A stretch of DNA of 64,000 nt. It comes from Flavobacterium sp. CF136. GTDB taxonomy: Bacteria; Bacteroidota; Bacteroidia; Flavobacteriales; Flavobacteriaceae. Of this stretch, positions 36,291 to 43,380 are shown piece after piece; position 1 is the first letter of the stretch; every line of letters begins with the position of its first letter. A program made the position numbers and the translations under genes. Below the pieces are notes generated by a model, which had not been told where the DNA came from, did no database searches, and saw only the letters and a list, made by a program, of their open reading frames with translations. The DNA lies in NCBI RefSeq assembly GCF_000282055.1, contig NZ_AKJZ01000007.1, forward strand, positions 118,088 to 182,087, in the 5' to 3' direction.

Positions 36291-37706
36291 TTATATTTTA
36301 GGAAATTTCATTTCATTAAAAGTACTTTTTTGCTTGGAAAGAGCTTCAATTTCGTCCCATTTTCTAGGAGAATCAGCTGATAGGTTTTCGTATGAATCTT
36401 TTTTAATTAAAATATCATCTTCAATACGAACGCCAATATTCCACCATTTTTTGTCACAATTACTGTTTGCCGGAATATAAATTCCTGGTTCAACAGTGAT
36501 AATCATATTCTCCTTTAATAAGCTCTGCGGACCTTTGAAAATTCCTTTATCATGTACATCTAAACCAAGAAAATGAGAACATCCGTGAGGATAATAGATT
36601 TTCACATCATTAGGGTCTTTAATAATTCCTAATTTTAAAAGTCCTTTTGTGAGAACCTCTTTGGCTTTGTTGTTTAAATCGACAAGTGGAGTTCCTTCTT
36701 TGCAGATTGTAAAAATGGCTTCCTGTGCGTCATAAACCAGTTGGTAAATGGCTTTTTGTTCTTCGGTAAACTTTCCGTTTGCCGGAATTGTTCTGGTAAC
36801 ATCGGCAGAATAACCATGATATTCCGATCCTACATCCATTAATAACAATTGATTGTCAATTTTGCTGCTGTTATTTTCTCCGTAATGTAAAATACATCCA
36901 TTTGCTCCGGCACCCACAATTGGAGGATAACCTTCGCCTTCGGCACCATATCTTCTGTGAATGTAAGCATGAATTCCATCAGCTTCATTTTCGCTCATAT
37001 CCGGACCAACTGCTTTCATTACTTCGTTGTGCGCAATGCATGAAAGTTTAACGGATTTACGCATCAGAACTAATTCTTCAGGAGTTTTTATCTCTCTAAG
37101 CGAATTTGTAATGTCTGCAAATTTATTTAATGAAGCTTTGTCTTCTATCGTTATGCCGGCTTTAGTTTTGAATGTTTGGAGTAAACCAAATAAGTCAAAA
37201 CCACTTTCGTTATTTTCGATGTCAGTTGGGATCTTATCGTAAATTATTTTATCGAATTTTTTAAAATCGATCGCAAAATCCTTAAAATCTTTTCCGTTGA
37301 AAACGGTAGAAATACCCAATTTAGATTTGCTTCCTTCAATACCCAGGCGTCTTCCTGTCCAGATTTCCCGGGCAGCATTTTTTTCTCTGACAAAGAATAC
37401 TTCGTTATAAGTTTCACCGGTTCCCTGCGCTTCTTTAAAAATTAATAATACGGCATCAGGTTCTTTGTAGCCAGTTAAATAATATAAATCAGGATTCTGA
37501 TGAAAATTATAATTGATATCTCTTGAAAAAACTCTTTCCGGATAAGAGAAAATCACGGCTACAGAATTAGCCGGCATCATTGTTCTGAAAGCTTCACGAC
37601 GGCCTTTGTGAAATTCTTTTGAAAGATAATCAGTTGGTAAATTTTCCTGAGCGTGAACTTGAAAAATAGTAATTATGAATGAAAAAAATAGAAGTAAATG
37701 CTTCAT
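36291..37706 (-). CDS. Secreted Xaa-Pro aminopeptidase (M24B, aminopeptidase P)
   Basis: A 471-residue metallopeptidase with a signal peptide (residues 1-19, ending VHAQ), so extracytoplasmic, unlike cytoplasmic E. coli PepP. It has an N-terminal creatinase-type domain (about 25-190) and an M24 pita-bread domain. Metal ligands are in LLMDVGSEYHGYSADVTRTI (two Asp), YYPHGCSHFLGLDVHD (His), ITVEPGIYI (Glu) and VRIEDDILI (Glu). It removes an N-terminal residue preceding proline, probably in nutrient peptide use. It is a single gene. Confidence 0.92.
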   Translation of the reverse strand: MKHLLLFFSFIITIFQVHAQENLPTDYLSKEFHKGRREAFRTMMPANSVAVIFSYPERVFSRDINYNFHQNPDLYYLTGYKEPDAVLLIFKEAQGTGETYNEVFFVREKNAAREIWTGRRLGIEGSKSKLGISTVFNGKDFKDFAIDFKKFDKIIYDKIPTDIENNESGFDLFGLLQTFKTKAGITIEDKASLNKFADITNSLREIKTPEELVLMRKSVKLSCIAHNEVMKAVGPDMSENEADGIHAYIHRRYGAEGEGYPPIVGAGANGCILHYGENNSSKIDNQLLLMDVGSEYHGYSADVTRTIPANGKFTEEQKAIYQLVYDAQEAIFTICKEGTPLVDLNNKAKEVLTKGLLKLGIIKDPNDVKIYYPHGCSHFLGLDVHDKGIFKGPQSLLKENMIITVEPGIYIPANSNCDKKWWNIGVRIEDDILIKKDSYENLSADSPRKWDEIEALSKQKSTFNEMKFPKI

Positions 37707-37781
37707 TTTTTGATTGATTTAGTTGATGATTTTGATTTTTATAGTAAATGCAATTTACAAAAAAAAGAATATTTTTTTTGA

Positions 37782-37811
37782 ATAAAAAACCGCCCATTTT
37801 CATGAGCGGTT
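37782..37811 (-). terminator. Intrinsic terminator of msrA
   Basis: On the minus strand AACCGCTCAT and ATGGGCGGTT pair over 10 bp (one G-T) around a GAAA tetraloop, followed by a run of T. It lies 18 bp after the msrA stop codon. Confidence 0.9.
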
Positions 37812-37828
37812 ACCTACTGAATTAATAA

Positions 37829-38446
37829 TTATTTCTTTTTTAATTTGTCTTTAAAAACTTTTTCAAATTTTTCTATTTTGGGCTGAATTACCATTTTGCA
37901 ATACGGCTGATTTTTGTTGTTTGAATAATAATTCTGATGATAATCCTCAGCTTTGTAAAATTTTGTAAATGGTTCTACTTTTGTTACAATTGGGCTGTCA
38001 TAAACTTTTGCGCTGTTAAGCTCCGTTATAATATTTTCTGCAGCTTTTTTTTGTTCCGCATTTTTATAAAAAATTACAGAACGATATTGAGTACCTACGT
38101 CGGCACCTTGTCTGTTTAATGTAGTAGGATCGTGAACTGTAAAGAAAACTTTGAAAATTTCATTGATATCAGTCACATTTTTATCATAAGTAATTTGTAC
38201 AACTTCAGCATGACCGGTTGTTCCGGTACAAACTTCCTCATATGTTGGGTTGGCAATTTTTCCTCCTGAAAATCCGGAAACAACAGATTTTACTCCGTTT
38301 AAATTTTCGTAAACTGCTTCAACACACCAATAGCATCCTCCTCCAAGTGTAATGGTTTCTAGATTTGAAGTCTTTTTAACTTTGTTATTTTGGGCAAATC
38401 CGTTCAGGGATAATGCAAAAACGACTATTAAAAATATATTTTTCAT
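37829..38446 (-). CDS. msrA: Secreted peptide methionine-(S)-sulfoxide reductase
   Basis: A 205-residue MsrA with a signal peptide (residues 1-18, ending NGFAQ), so it acts in the envelope. The catalytic motif GGGCYWCVEAVYENLNGV holds the active cysteine; GYAGG-equivalent SGFSGG, TGHAEVVQITYD and DVGTQYRSVIFY are conserved. It repairs the S-epimer of methionine sulfoxide in exported proteins. It lies 6 bp after msrB in the same direction and ends at a strong terminator, giving a two-gene operon that covers both sulfoxide epimers. Confidence 0.95.
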   Translation of the reverse strand: MKNIFLIVVFALSLNGFAQNNKVKKTSNLETITLGGGCYWCVEAVYENLNGVKSVVSGFSGGKIANPTYEEVCTGTTGHAEVVQITYDKNVTDINEIFKVFFTVHDPTTLNRQGADVGTQYRSVIFYKNAEQKKAAENIITELNSAKVYDSPIVTKVEPFTKFYKAEDYHQNYYSNNKNQPYCKMVIQPKIEKFEKVFKDKLKKK

Positions 38447-38452
38447 AATTGA

Positions 38453-39016
38453 TTATTTAGTATCCGGGATAAAATCAAGGGCGATCGAATTCATGCAATA
38501 ACGTTTTCCGGTAGGAGCAGGGCCATCATCAAATAAATGTCCCAAATGTCCACCACATCTTCCACAAAGTGCTTCGATTCTTTCCATTCCAAGTGAGTTG
38601 TCAGTTTTGTAGATTACACTTTTTTTATTATCCTGTTCAAAGAAACTTGGCCATCCACAGCTGCTGGCAAATTTTGCTCCGGATCTGAAAAGTTTATTTC
38701 CGCATGAAGCACAATAGTAAGTTCCCTTTTCATCCGTATTCCAGTATTTTCCTGTAAAAGGTCTTTCTGTATCTGCCTGACGCATTACAGCATAAACGTC
38801 TTCGGGAAGAACTTTTTTCCATTCGGCGTCAGTTACATTTAGCTTTGTAGTGTCGGTATTCGAATAATACGGATTTCCGGGTTTACTGATTTTATTTTCC
38901 ATGATAACCGTTTTTGTATTTGTTTTTTTTGTGTTTTGTCCACAGGCCTGAAAAATAAAGAGTGGAATTAAAAAGCAAAGGCTTAAAAGCTGTTTTTTTG
39001 TTGTGATAATTTTCAT
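38453..39016 (-). CDS. msrB: Lipoprotein peptide methionine-(R)-sulfoxide reductase
   Basis: A 187-residue MsrB with a type II signal: IPLFIFQAC ends in the lipobox cysteine near residue 25. The zinc site is visible as YYCASCGNKLF and CGRCGGHLGHLFDDGP (two CxxC), and the catalytic cysteine is in RYCMNSIALDF. It reduces R-methionine sulfoxide while anchored to a membrane. It is the first gene of the msrB-msrA pair, preceded by a 287-bp divergent gap shared with idi. Confidence 0.95.
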   Translation of the reverse strand: MKIITTKKQLLSLCFLIPLFIFQACGQNTKKTNTKTVIMENKISKPGNPYYSNTDTTKLNVTDAEWKKVLPEDVYAVMRQADTERPFTGKYWNTDEKGTYYCASCGNKLFRSGAKFASSCGWPSFFEQDNKKSVIYKTDNSLGMERIEALCGRCGGHLGHLFDDGPAPTGKRYCMNSIALDFIPDTK

Positions 39017-39255
39017 GTTGCTTTAAATTTTGTATTTCAAAGGTACGGCGAGAGTTTGTTTCGAAATGTCGTGCACTTTACAATTGAGATTTTTTTAAGT
39101 ATGATTTAACGTTTTATTATTTACGTAAAACAAACGTATTTAGTTTTATACCTTGTTTGTAAGGGCTTTTTGTAAAATAAACAATATTCAATGTTTTGAT
39201 AATTAACAGATTGTATTTTTTTTGCTCGTTAAACTTTTCACAATATTTTCTGAGA

Positions 39256-39286
39256 TTTTCAAGCCATTTCTTTTTTCGTATTTTTG
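39256..39286 (+). promoter_or_regulatory. Promoter of idi
   Basis: TTTT (39256-39259), a 19-bp spacer and TATTTTTG (39279-39286, matching TAnnTTTG) lie 17 bp before the ATG at 39304. Its position inside the in-frame upstream extension argues that the extension is not translated. Confidence 0.55.
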
Positions 39287-39303
39287 TTATATCAATATGC
39301 CTT

Positions 39304-39831
39304 ATGACAGAAGAAAACGTAATACTAGTTAATCAAAATGATGAGCAAATTGGCTTAATGCCAAAATTAGAAGCACACGAAAAAGCTCTTTTACATCGCG
39401 CTTTTTCAGTTTTTATTTTAAATAGTAAAAATGAAATCATGCTCCAGCAGCGGGCACATCAAAAATACCATTCCCCTTTACTCTGGACCAATACCTGTTG
39501 TAGCCATCAACGTGAAGGTGAGTCAAATATAGAAGCCGGCAGCCGAAGATTATTTGAAGAAATGGGCTTTAGAACTGAATTAAAAGAGTTGTTTCACTTT
39601 ATATACAAAGCACCTTTTGATAATGGCTTGACAGAACATGAACTTGATCACGTAATGATTGGGTATTATAATGAGAATCCGGCTATAAACTATGAAGAGG
39701 TTGAAGACTGGAAATGGATGAAAATAGAAGATGTAAAAACCGATATTCAGAAACAGCCCGAAATTTATACTGTTTGGTTCAAAATAATTTTTGATGAATT
39801 TTATCATTATTTGGAAGATCATACAATTTAA
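39304..39831 (+). CDS. idi: Isopentenyl-diphosphate delta-isomerase (type I)
   Basis: A 175-residue Nudix-fold enzyme interconverting IPP and DMAPP for isoprenoids such as undecaprenyl phosphate and carotenoids. I chose ATG 39304 (MTEENVILVNQND) over an in-frame ATG 108 bp upstream because the extension is unlike the family and contains a promoter. Key residues: LHRAFSVFILN, LLWTNTCCSHQREGES (active-site Cys and metal His), RRLFEEMGF (Nudix-type) and TEHELDHVMIGYY (catalytic Glu and metal ligands). It is followed after 21 bp by a PTPS-family gene. Confidence 0.94.
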   Translation: MTEENVILVNQNDEQIGLMPKLEAHEKALLHRAFSVFILNSKNEIMLQQRAHQKYHSPLLWTNTCCSHQREGESNIEAGSRRLFEEMGFRTELKELFHFIYKAPFDNGLTEHELDHVMIGYYNENPAINYEEVEDWKWMKIEDVKTDIQKQPEIYTVWFKIIFDEFYHYLEDHTI

Positions 39832-39852
39832 AACATACTAACCAATAACCAG

Positions 39853-40266
39853 ATGAAAGTAACCATATCAAGAAAAGCACATTTTAATGCTGCACATCGA
39901 TTGCATAGGAAAGATTGGACATCAGAAAAGAACAATGCTGTTTTTGGAAAATGTAATAATCCTAATTTTCATGGTCATAATTATGGTTTAACAGTAAGTG
40001 TTACAGGGAAAATTGACCCCGAAACCGGTTTTGTTTTAGATGTAAAAGTATTAGCGGATATTATACTTGAAGAAGTAGAGATTCCGTTTGATCACAAAAA
40101 TTTGAATCTGGATGTTCCGGAATTTCAGGATTTGAATCCAACAGCTGAAAACATTGCCGTTGTGATATGGAATAAAATTAGAAAAAGAATTCAACCCGAT
40201 TTTGATTTAGAAATCGTTTTGAATGAAACAGACCGCAATTTTGTAACTTATAAAGGAGAACAATAA
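39853..40266 (+). CDS. 6-pyruvoyl-tetrahydropterin synthase/QueD family enzyme
   Basis: A 137-residue T-fold enzyme. Zinc histidines are in FNAAHRLH and NFHGHNYGL, and the catalytic Cys is in GKCNNPNFHGH. The spacing is C-x5-HGH, as in eukaryotic PTPS, rather than the C-x3-HGH of QueD, so a tetrahydropterin role is as likely as queuosine synthesis. FDHKNLNLD and NPTAENIAV carry the other catalytic and pterin-anchor residues. It overlaps nothing, and bcp starts 1 bp after its stop, so idi, this gene and bcp form one unit. Confidence 0.88.
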   Translation: MKVTISRKAHFNAAHRLHRKDWTSEKNNAVFGKCNNPNFHGHNYGLTVSVTGKIDPETGFVLDVKVLADIILEEVEIPFDHKNLNLDVPEFQDLNPTAENIAVVIWNKIRKRIQPDFDLEIVLNETDRNFVTYKGEQ

Positions 40267-40267
40267 A

Positions 40268-40726
40268 ATGTCATTAAAAATAGGGGATATAGTTCCAAAT
40301 TTTACTGCAAAGGATAGCCACGGAGAAGTTTTTGAAAGCCAAAGCGTTTTGGGTCGAAAGCCACTCGTGATTTATTTTTACCCAAAAGACAATACACCGG
40401 GCTGTACTACCGAAGCCTGTAGTTTTAGAGATCAGTATGAAGATTTTAAAGATCTTGGAGCTGAAGTTATTGGAATAAGCAGTGACAGTGTAAAATCACA
40501 TCATAAATTTGCCAATAAACATCAATTACCTTTTATACTATTATCAGATCAGGATAAAAAATTAAGACACCTTTTTGGGGTTCATAATAATTTATTTGGT
40601 CTTTTACCGGGTAGAGTGACGTATATTATAGATAGGAATGGAGTGGTTATTCTGATTTTTGATAGTATGAATGCCGCAAAACATATTCCGAAAGCACTTG
40701 AAACAATTAAAGAATTAGTACTGTAA
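40268..40726 (+). CDS. bcp: Thioredoxin-dependent peroxiredoxin (BCP/PrxQ)
   Basis: A 152-residue cytoplasmic peroxiredoxin that reduces hydroperoxides. YFYPKDNTPGCTTEACSFRDQYED carries the peroxidatic cysteine with the second cysteine five residues later (C-x4-C), the PrxQ two-cysteine type. VIGISSDSVKSHHKFANKHQLPFILLSD is the conserved centre. The start lies 1 bp after the PTPS-family stop. It is a recycled-by-thioredoxin enzyme in its family; no dedicated reductase is nearby. Confidence 0.94.
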   Translation: MSLKIGDIVPNFTAKDSHGEVFESQSVLGRKPLVIYFYPKDNTPGCTTEACSFRDQYEDFKDLGAEVIGISSDSVKSHHKFANKHQLPFILLSDQDKKLRHLFGVHNNLFGLLPGRVTYIIDRNGVVILIFDSMNAAKHIPKALETIKELVL

Positions 40727-40785
40727 ATTAAAAAAATAGTATTACTTCAATATTAAAATAATAAAGATATTAGCCAAAAAAAACT

Positions 40786-41754
40786 ATGAATCCAAAAACG
40801 TACCCTTTACAATTTGCCCCAATTTTAAAAGAAAGAATCTGGGGTGGAGAAAAACTAAAAACAATACTTAATAAACCTATTACTTCAAACATTACCGGTG
40901 AGAGCTGGGAATTATCTACTGTAGAAGGAGATGTGAGTGTTGTGGCTAATGGAATTTTAAAAGGAAAATCATTAATGGAGCTTATTGATGAAATTCCAAA
41001 TGAAATTTTGGGAACAAAAGTTTATGAACGCTTCGGAAAACAATTTCCGTTGCTTTTTAAATATCTGGATGCCCGTGAAGATCTTTCAATTCAGGTACAT
41101 CCAAACGATAAATTAGCAAAAGAACGTCATAATTCTTTTGGTAAAACCGAAATGTGGTATGTAATGCAGGCTGATGCTGATGCGAGAATAATTGTTGGTT
41201 TTAAAGAAAATTCAAGTAAAGAAGAGTATTTGAAACATTTAAATGACAAAACATTAGTTTCTATTTTAGATGATGTAAAAGCAAAATCCGGTGATGTTTT
41301 CTTTTTAGAAACAGGAACAGTTCATGCTATTGGTGCTGGTTTAGTAGTAGCAGAAATTCAACAGACTTCAGATATTACGTACCGCCTGTATGATTTTGAT
41401 CGCAAAGATGCACAAGGAAATACAAGAGAACTTCACGTAGATCTGGCACTTGATGCGATAAACTATAATAAGGTAGAAACACAAAAGAAATATGAGACAA
41501 AAACGAATACATCAAATGTAGTAGTAGATTGTCCTTATTTTACAACCAATTTTATTCCGTTGGAAAATAAGGTTGAAGTTTCTAAAACCGGAGAAACTTT
41601 TACAGTTTATATGTGTATCGAAGGAAGTTTTGAAATTGAATATAATGGTTTCAAACAATCCTATATAAAGGGAGATACTGTTTTGGTTCCGGCTGAGATA
41701 AATGCATTTATTTTGACTGGAAAAGCTTCAATTTTAGAAATTTACATTTCATAG
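40786..41754 (+). CDS. manA: Mannose-6-phosphate isomerase, class I
   Basis: A 322-residue zinc cupin enzyme interconverting mannose 6-phosphate and fructose 6-phosphate, so it feeds GDP-mannose and related sugars for glycans. Motifs: LKERIWGGEKL, PLLFKYLDAREDLSIQVHPNDKLA (zinc Gln/His), KTEMWYVMQADADARIIVGF, VFFLETGTVHAIGAGLVVAEIQQTSDITYRLYDFDR. The length matches the short bacterial form. It lies 59 bp after bcp and may share its transcript. Confidence 0.94.
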   Translation: MNPKTYPLQFAPILKERIWGGEKLKTILNKPITSNITGESWELSTVEGDVSVVANGILKGKSLMELIDEIPNEILGTKVYERFGKQFPLLFKYLDAREDLSIQVHPNDKLAKERHNSFGKTEMWYVMQADADARIIVGFKENSSKEEYLKHLNDKTLVSILDDVKAKSGDVFFLETGTVHAIGAGLVVAEIQQTSDITYRLYDFDRKDAQGNTRELHVDLALDAINYNKVETQKKYETKTNTSNVVVDCPYFTTNFIPLENKVEVSKTGETFTVYMCIEGSFEIEYNGFKQSYIKGDTVLVPAEINAFILTGKASILEIYIS

Positions 41755-41776
41755 CACGTTATAAAAAGATTATATG

Positions 41777-41784
41777 TACTTTTG
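41777..41784 (+). promoter_or_regulatory. -7 element before the 88-residue gene
   Basis: TACTTTTG matches TAnnTTTG and lies 28 bp before the ATG at 41812, in the gap after manA. No TTTG is found at the standard spacing upstream. Confidence 0.45.
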
Positions 41785-41811
41785 CAGACGCAAATTAAAA
41801 TTAAAATAAAA

Positions 41812-42078
41812 ATGGCAAACGTTAAAAATTTAAAGAAAGATATCAATTTTGTATTAGGAGATATTATTGAGGCAGTTTACTTATTTGAAATGTCTACAAC
41901 AGGTAATCCTACTCCGGAAACGAATGCTTTGATCGATGAAGCTATCGCTGCTTTTGATACTTTGATCACAAAAGTAAATGCTAAGAATGTTGAGAATAAA
42001 AAAGCACACTTCAAACAAATAAATGTTGAATTGGAACAAACTGCTAATCAATTGATTGCTAAAATCAACGAATTGTAA
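41812..42078 (+). CDS. Small conserved helical protein of unknown function
   Basis: An 88-residue protein, MANVKNLKKDINFVLGDIIEAVYLFEMSTTGNPTPETNALIDEAI and a second helical half ending in TANQLIAKINEL. It looks all-helical with a short NPTPET turn, has no signal peptide, membrane segment or cysteine, and is rich in Asn, Lys and Ala. The ATG at 41812 is preferred to an upstream one that lies within the promoter. I believe similar proteins are common in flavobacteria, but I know of no function. Its own promoter and position just before tRNA-Thr suggest it is separately transcribed. Confidence 0.7.
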   Translation: MANVKNLKKDINFVLGDIIEAVYLFEMSTTGNPTPETNALIDEAIAAFDTLITKVNAKNVENKKAHFKQINVELEQTANQLIAKINEL

Positions 42079-42110
42079 GCAAAAAAAAGTATAAAAAAGT
42101 GCAAATTTAT

Positions 42111-42141
42111 TTTGGAAAAACGAAAAACCGACTTATATTTG
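42111..42141 (+). promoter_or_regulatory. Promoter of tRNA-Thr
   Basis: TTTG (42111-42114), exactly 19 bp, then TATATTTG (42134-42141): a full match to the Bacteroidota TTTG-N19-TAnnTTTG promoter, 15 bp before the tRNA 5' end. Confidence 0.85.
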
Positions 42142-42156
42142 CACCCGTAATGAGTC

Positions 42157-42230
42157 GCCAGCGTAGCTCAGTTGGCTAGAGCAGCTGATTTGTAATCAGC
42201 AGGTCGTGGGTTCGAGTCCCTCCGCCGGCT
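42157..42230 (+). tRNA. tRNA-Thr (anticodon TGT)
   Basis: The cloverleaf folds cleanly: acceptor GCCAGCG/CGCCGGC with one A-C mismatch at the fourth pair, D arm GCTC...GAGC, anticodon stem GCTGA/TCAGC around the loop TTTGTAA (anticodon TGT, reading ACA), and T arm GTGGG-TTCGAGT-CCCTC with a partly weak stem. No CCA is encoded (TCA follows), as expected for flavobacteria. It is 74 nt. Confidence 0.95.
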
Positions 42231-42241
42231 CAACGTAAATT

Positions 42242-42271
42242 AACCATCACTTTTGTGATGGTTTTTTTTTT
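42242..42271 (+). terminator. Terminator after tRNA-Thr
   Basis: AACCATCAC-TTTT-GTGATGGTT forms a perfect 9-bp stem with a 4-base loop, followed by eight more Ts. It starts 12 bp after the tRNA. Confidence 0.92.
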
Positions 42272-42424
42272 GCTTCTAACTTAAATTTTTAGATTTTCCA
42301 ATATTAGATATTTCAAATTCCAATTCTGCTGACTTTTTTTGTTTCGAAATATTGGAATTTTAGAATAACAGATTTCATGAAATATTTTTCTTATGTTTGT
42401 TTCTTAACCAGAAAAATTATTACC

Positions 42425-42886
42425 ATGGAAGAAACTTCAGTTTTCGAAAAATTTGAGCTGCACCTCGATCAATCTGCAAAAGACTTTTTAAAAGAAACCG
42501 CTAAATGGGCTTACTTTTTATCCATCATGGGCTTTATCGGAATTGGACTTATGGTTTTACTTGCTCTTTTTGCAGGAACTCTTTTCTCAACTATGGGAAG
42601 TACGTTGCCGGGAGCGATTGCAATGGGAGGAGGTTCTTTCGGTGTAATAATGGGAGTCTTTTATTTTGCTTTTGCGGCTATTTATTTTTTTCCGGTTTAT
42701 TATTTAAATAAATTCGGAACAAATGCTAAAAGAGCTTTTAAAGAAAATGATTCAGAAGCACTGACCAAATCTTTTGAATATTTAAAGTCACATTATAAAT
42801 TTATCGGAATCTTTACCTTGTCAATTATGATTTTGTATGGACTGATAATAGTATTTGCAATATTAGGAGGTCTGTTTGCCAGATAA
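42425..42886 (+). CDS. Small membrane protein (DUF5362-like)
   Basis: A 153-residue protein with a soluble N-terminus (METTSVFEKFELHLDQ-like start) and about three or four hydrophobic segments (around 30-60, 65-95 and 130-150). I chose ATG 42425 over an upstream in-frame ATG, because the extension is unlike the family. The layout matches proteins I know as DUF5362 in flavobacteria, whose function is unknown. It stands alone, ending at a bidirectional terminator shared with the convergent gene. Confidence 0.7.
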   Translation: MEETSVFEKFELHLDQSAKDFLKETAKWAYFLSIMGFIGIGLMVLLALFAGTLFSTMGSTLPGAIAMGGGSFGVIMGVFYFAFAAIYFFPVYYLNKFGTNAKRAFKENDSEALTKSFEYLKSHYKFIGIFTLSIMILYGLIIVFAILGGLFAR

Positions 42887-42891
42887 AAAAT

Positions 42892-42928
42892 AAAAAAAAA
42901 TCCATTCAATTTGAATGGATTTTTTTTA
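42892..42928. terminator. Bidirectional terminator between convergent genes
   Basis: ATCCATTC (42900-42907) and GAATGGAT (42913-42920) form a perfect 8-bp stem flanked by an A-run and a T-run, so it can stop transcription from both sides. Confidence 0.88.
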
Positions 42929-42931
42929 TTT

Positions 42932-43327
42932 CTATTTTAAATTTTCTTGAATGAATGAAATTAAATAAACAAATAAAATAATAATAATTAGAGCAATTCT
43001 AAATGTGTTTTGTTGTTTTGCTTTCAGAAGATATCCATCTTTTTTTAATTCCCAAGTAAATAATAACTCAAATAAAGTGCTTTTTGGCTTGAAAATAAAA
43101 TCAGAAATTTGATAGCTTTTGTTAGCCTTCCTCAATCTTTCCTCTTCTTCTTTCTCATTTGTTAACTGAATAGCTTTATCTATTTCTGAACTATCGACAT
43201 TTCTGTTTGATAATTCATATTTGGCAAGATAAAGCGCATCACGGTTCCATTTTTTAGGAGAGCTAACAATATTAAGTAATTCTTGTGTGGTTCTGCTTTT
43301 TATTGGAGGCTTAAAATTGTCTGTCAT
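42932..43327 (-). CDS. Hypothetical protein with C-terminal membrane segment
   Basis: A 131-residue protein from ATG 43327 (MTDNFKPPIKSRTTQELL); an upstream in-frame ATG would overlap polA by 19 bp. The first half contains TTQELLNIVSSPKKWNRDALYLAKYELSNRNVDSSEIDKAI, a helical segment seen in small proteins annotated only as hypothetical. A charged linker (EKEEEERLRKA) and one hydrophobic segment near the C-terminus (FRIALIIIILFVYLISFI) follow. It lies 53 bp after polA on the same strand. Function unknown. Confidence 0.65.
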   Translation of the reverse strand: MTDNFKPPIKSRTTQELLNIVSSPKKWNRDALYLAKYELSNRNVDSSEIDKAIQLTNEKEEEERLRKANKSYQISDFIFKPKSTLFELLFTWELKKDGYLLKAKQQNTFRIALIIIILFVYLISFIQENLK

Positions 43328-43380
43328 TTTGTTCTCTATATTTAGAAATCTAAAATCTAAAATTTGCAATCTAAAATTAT

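Noticed and set aside
39196..39303. Upstream in-frame extension of idi
   Set aside because: The 36 extra residues are hydrophobic and unlike idi proteins, and a promoter lies inside them.
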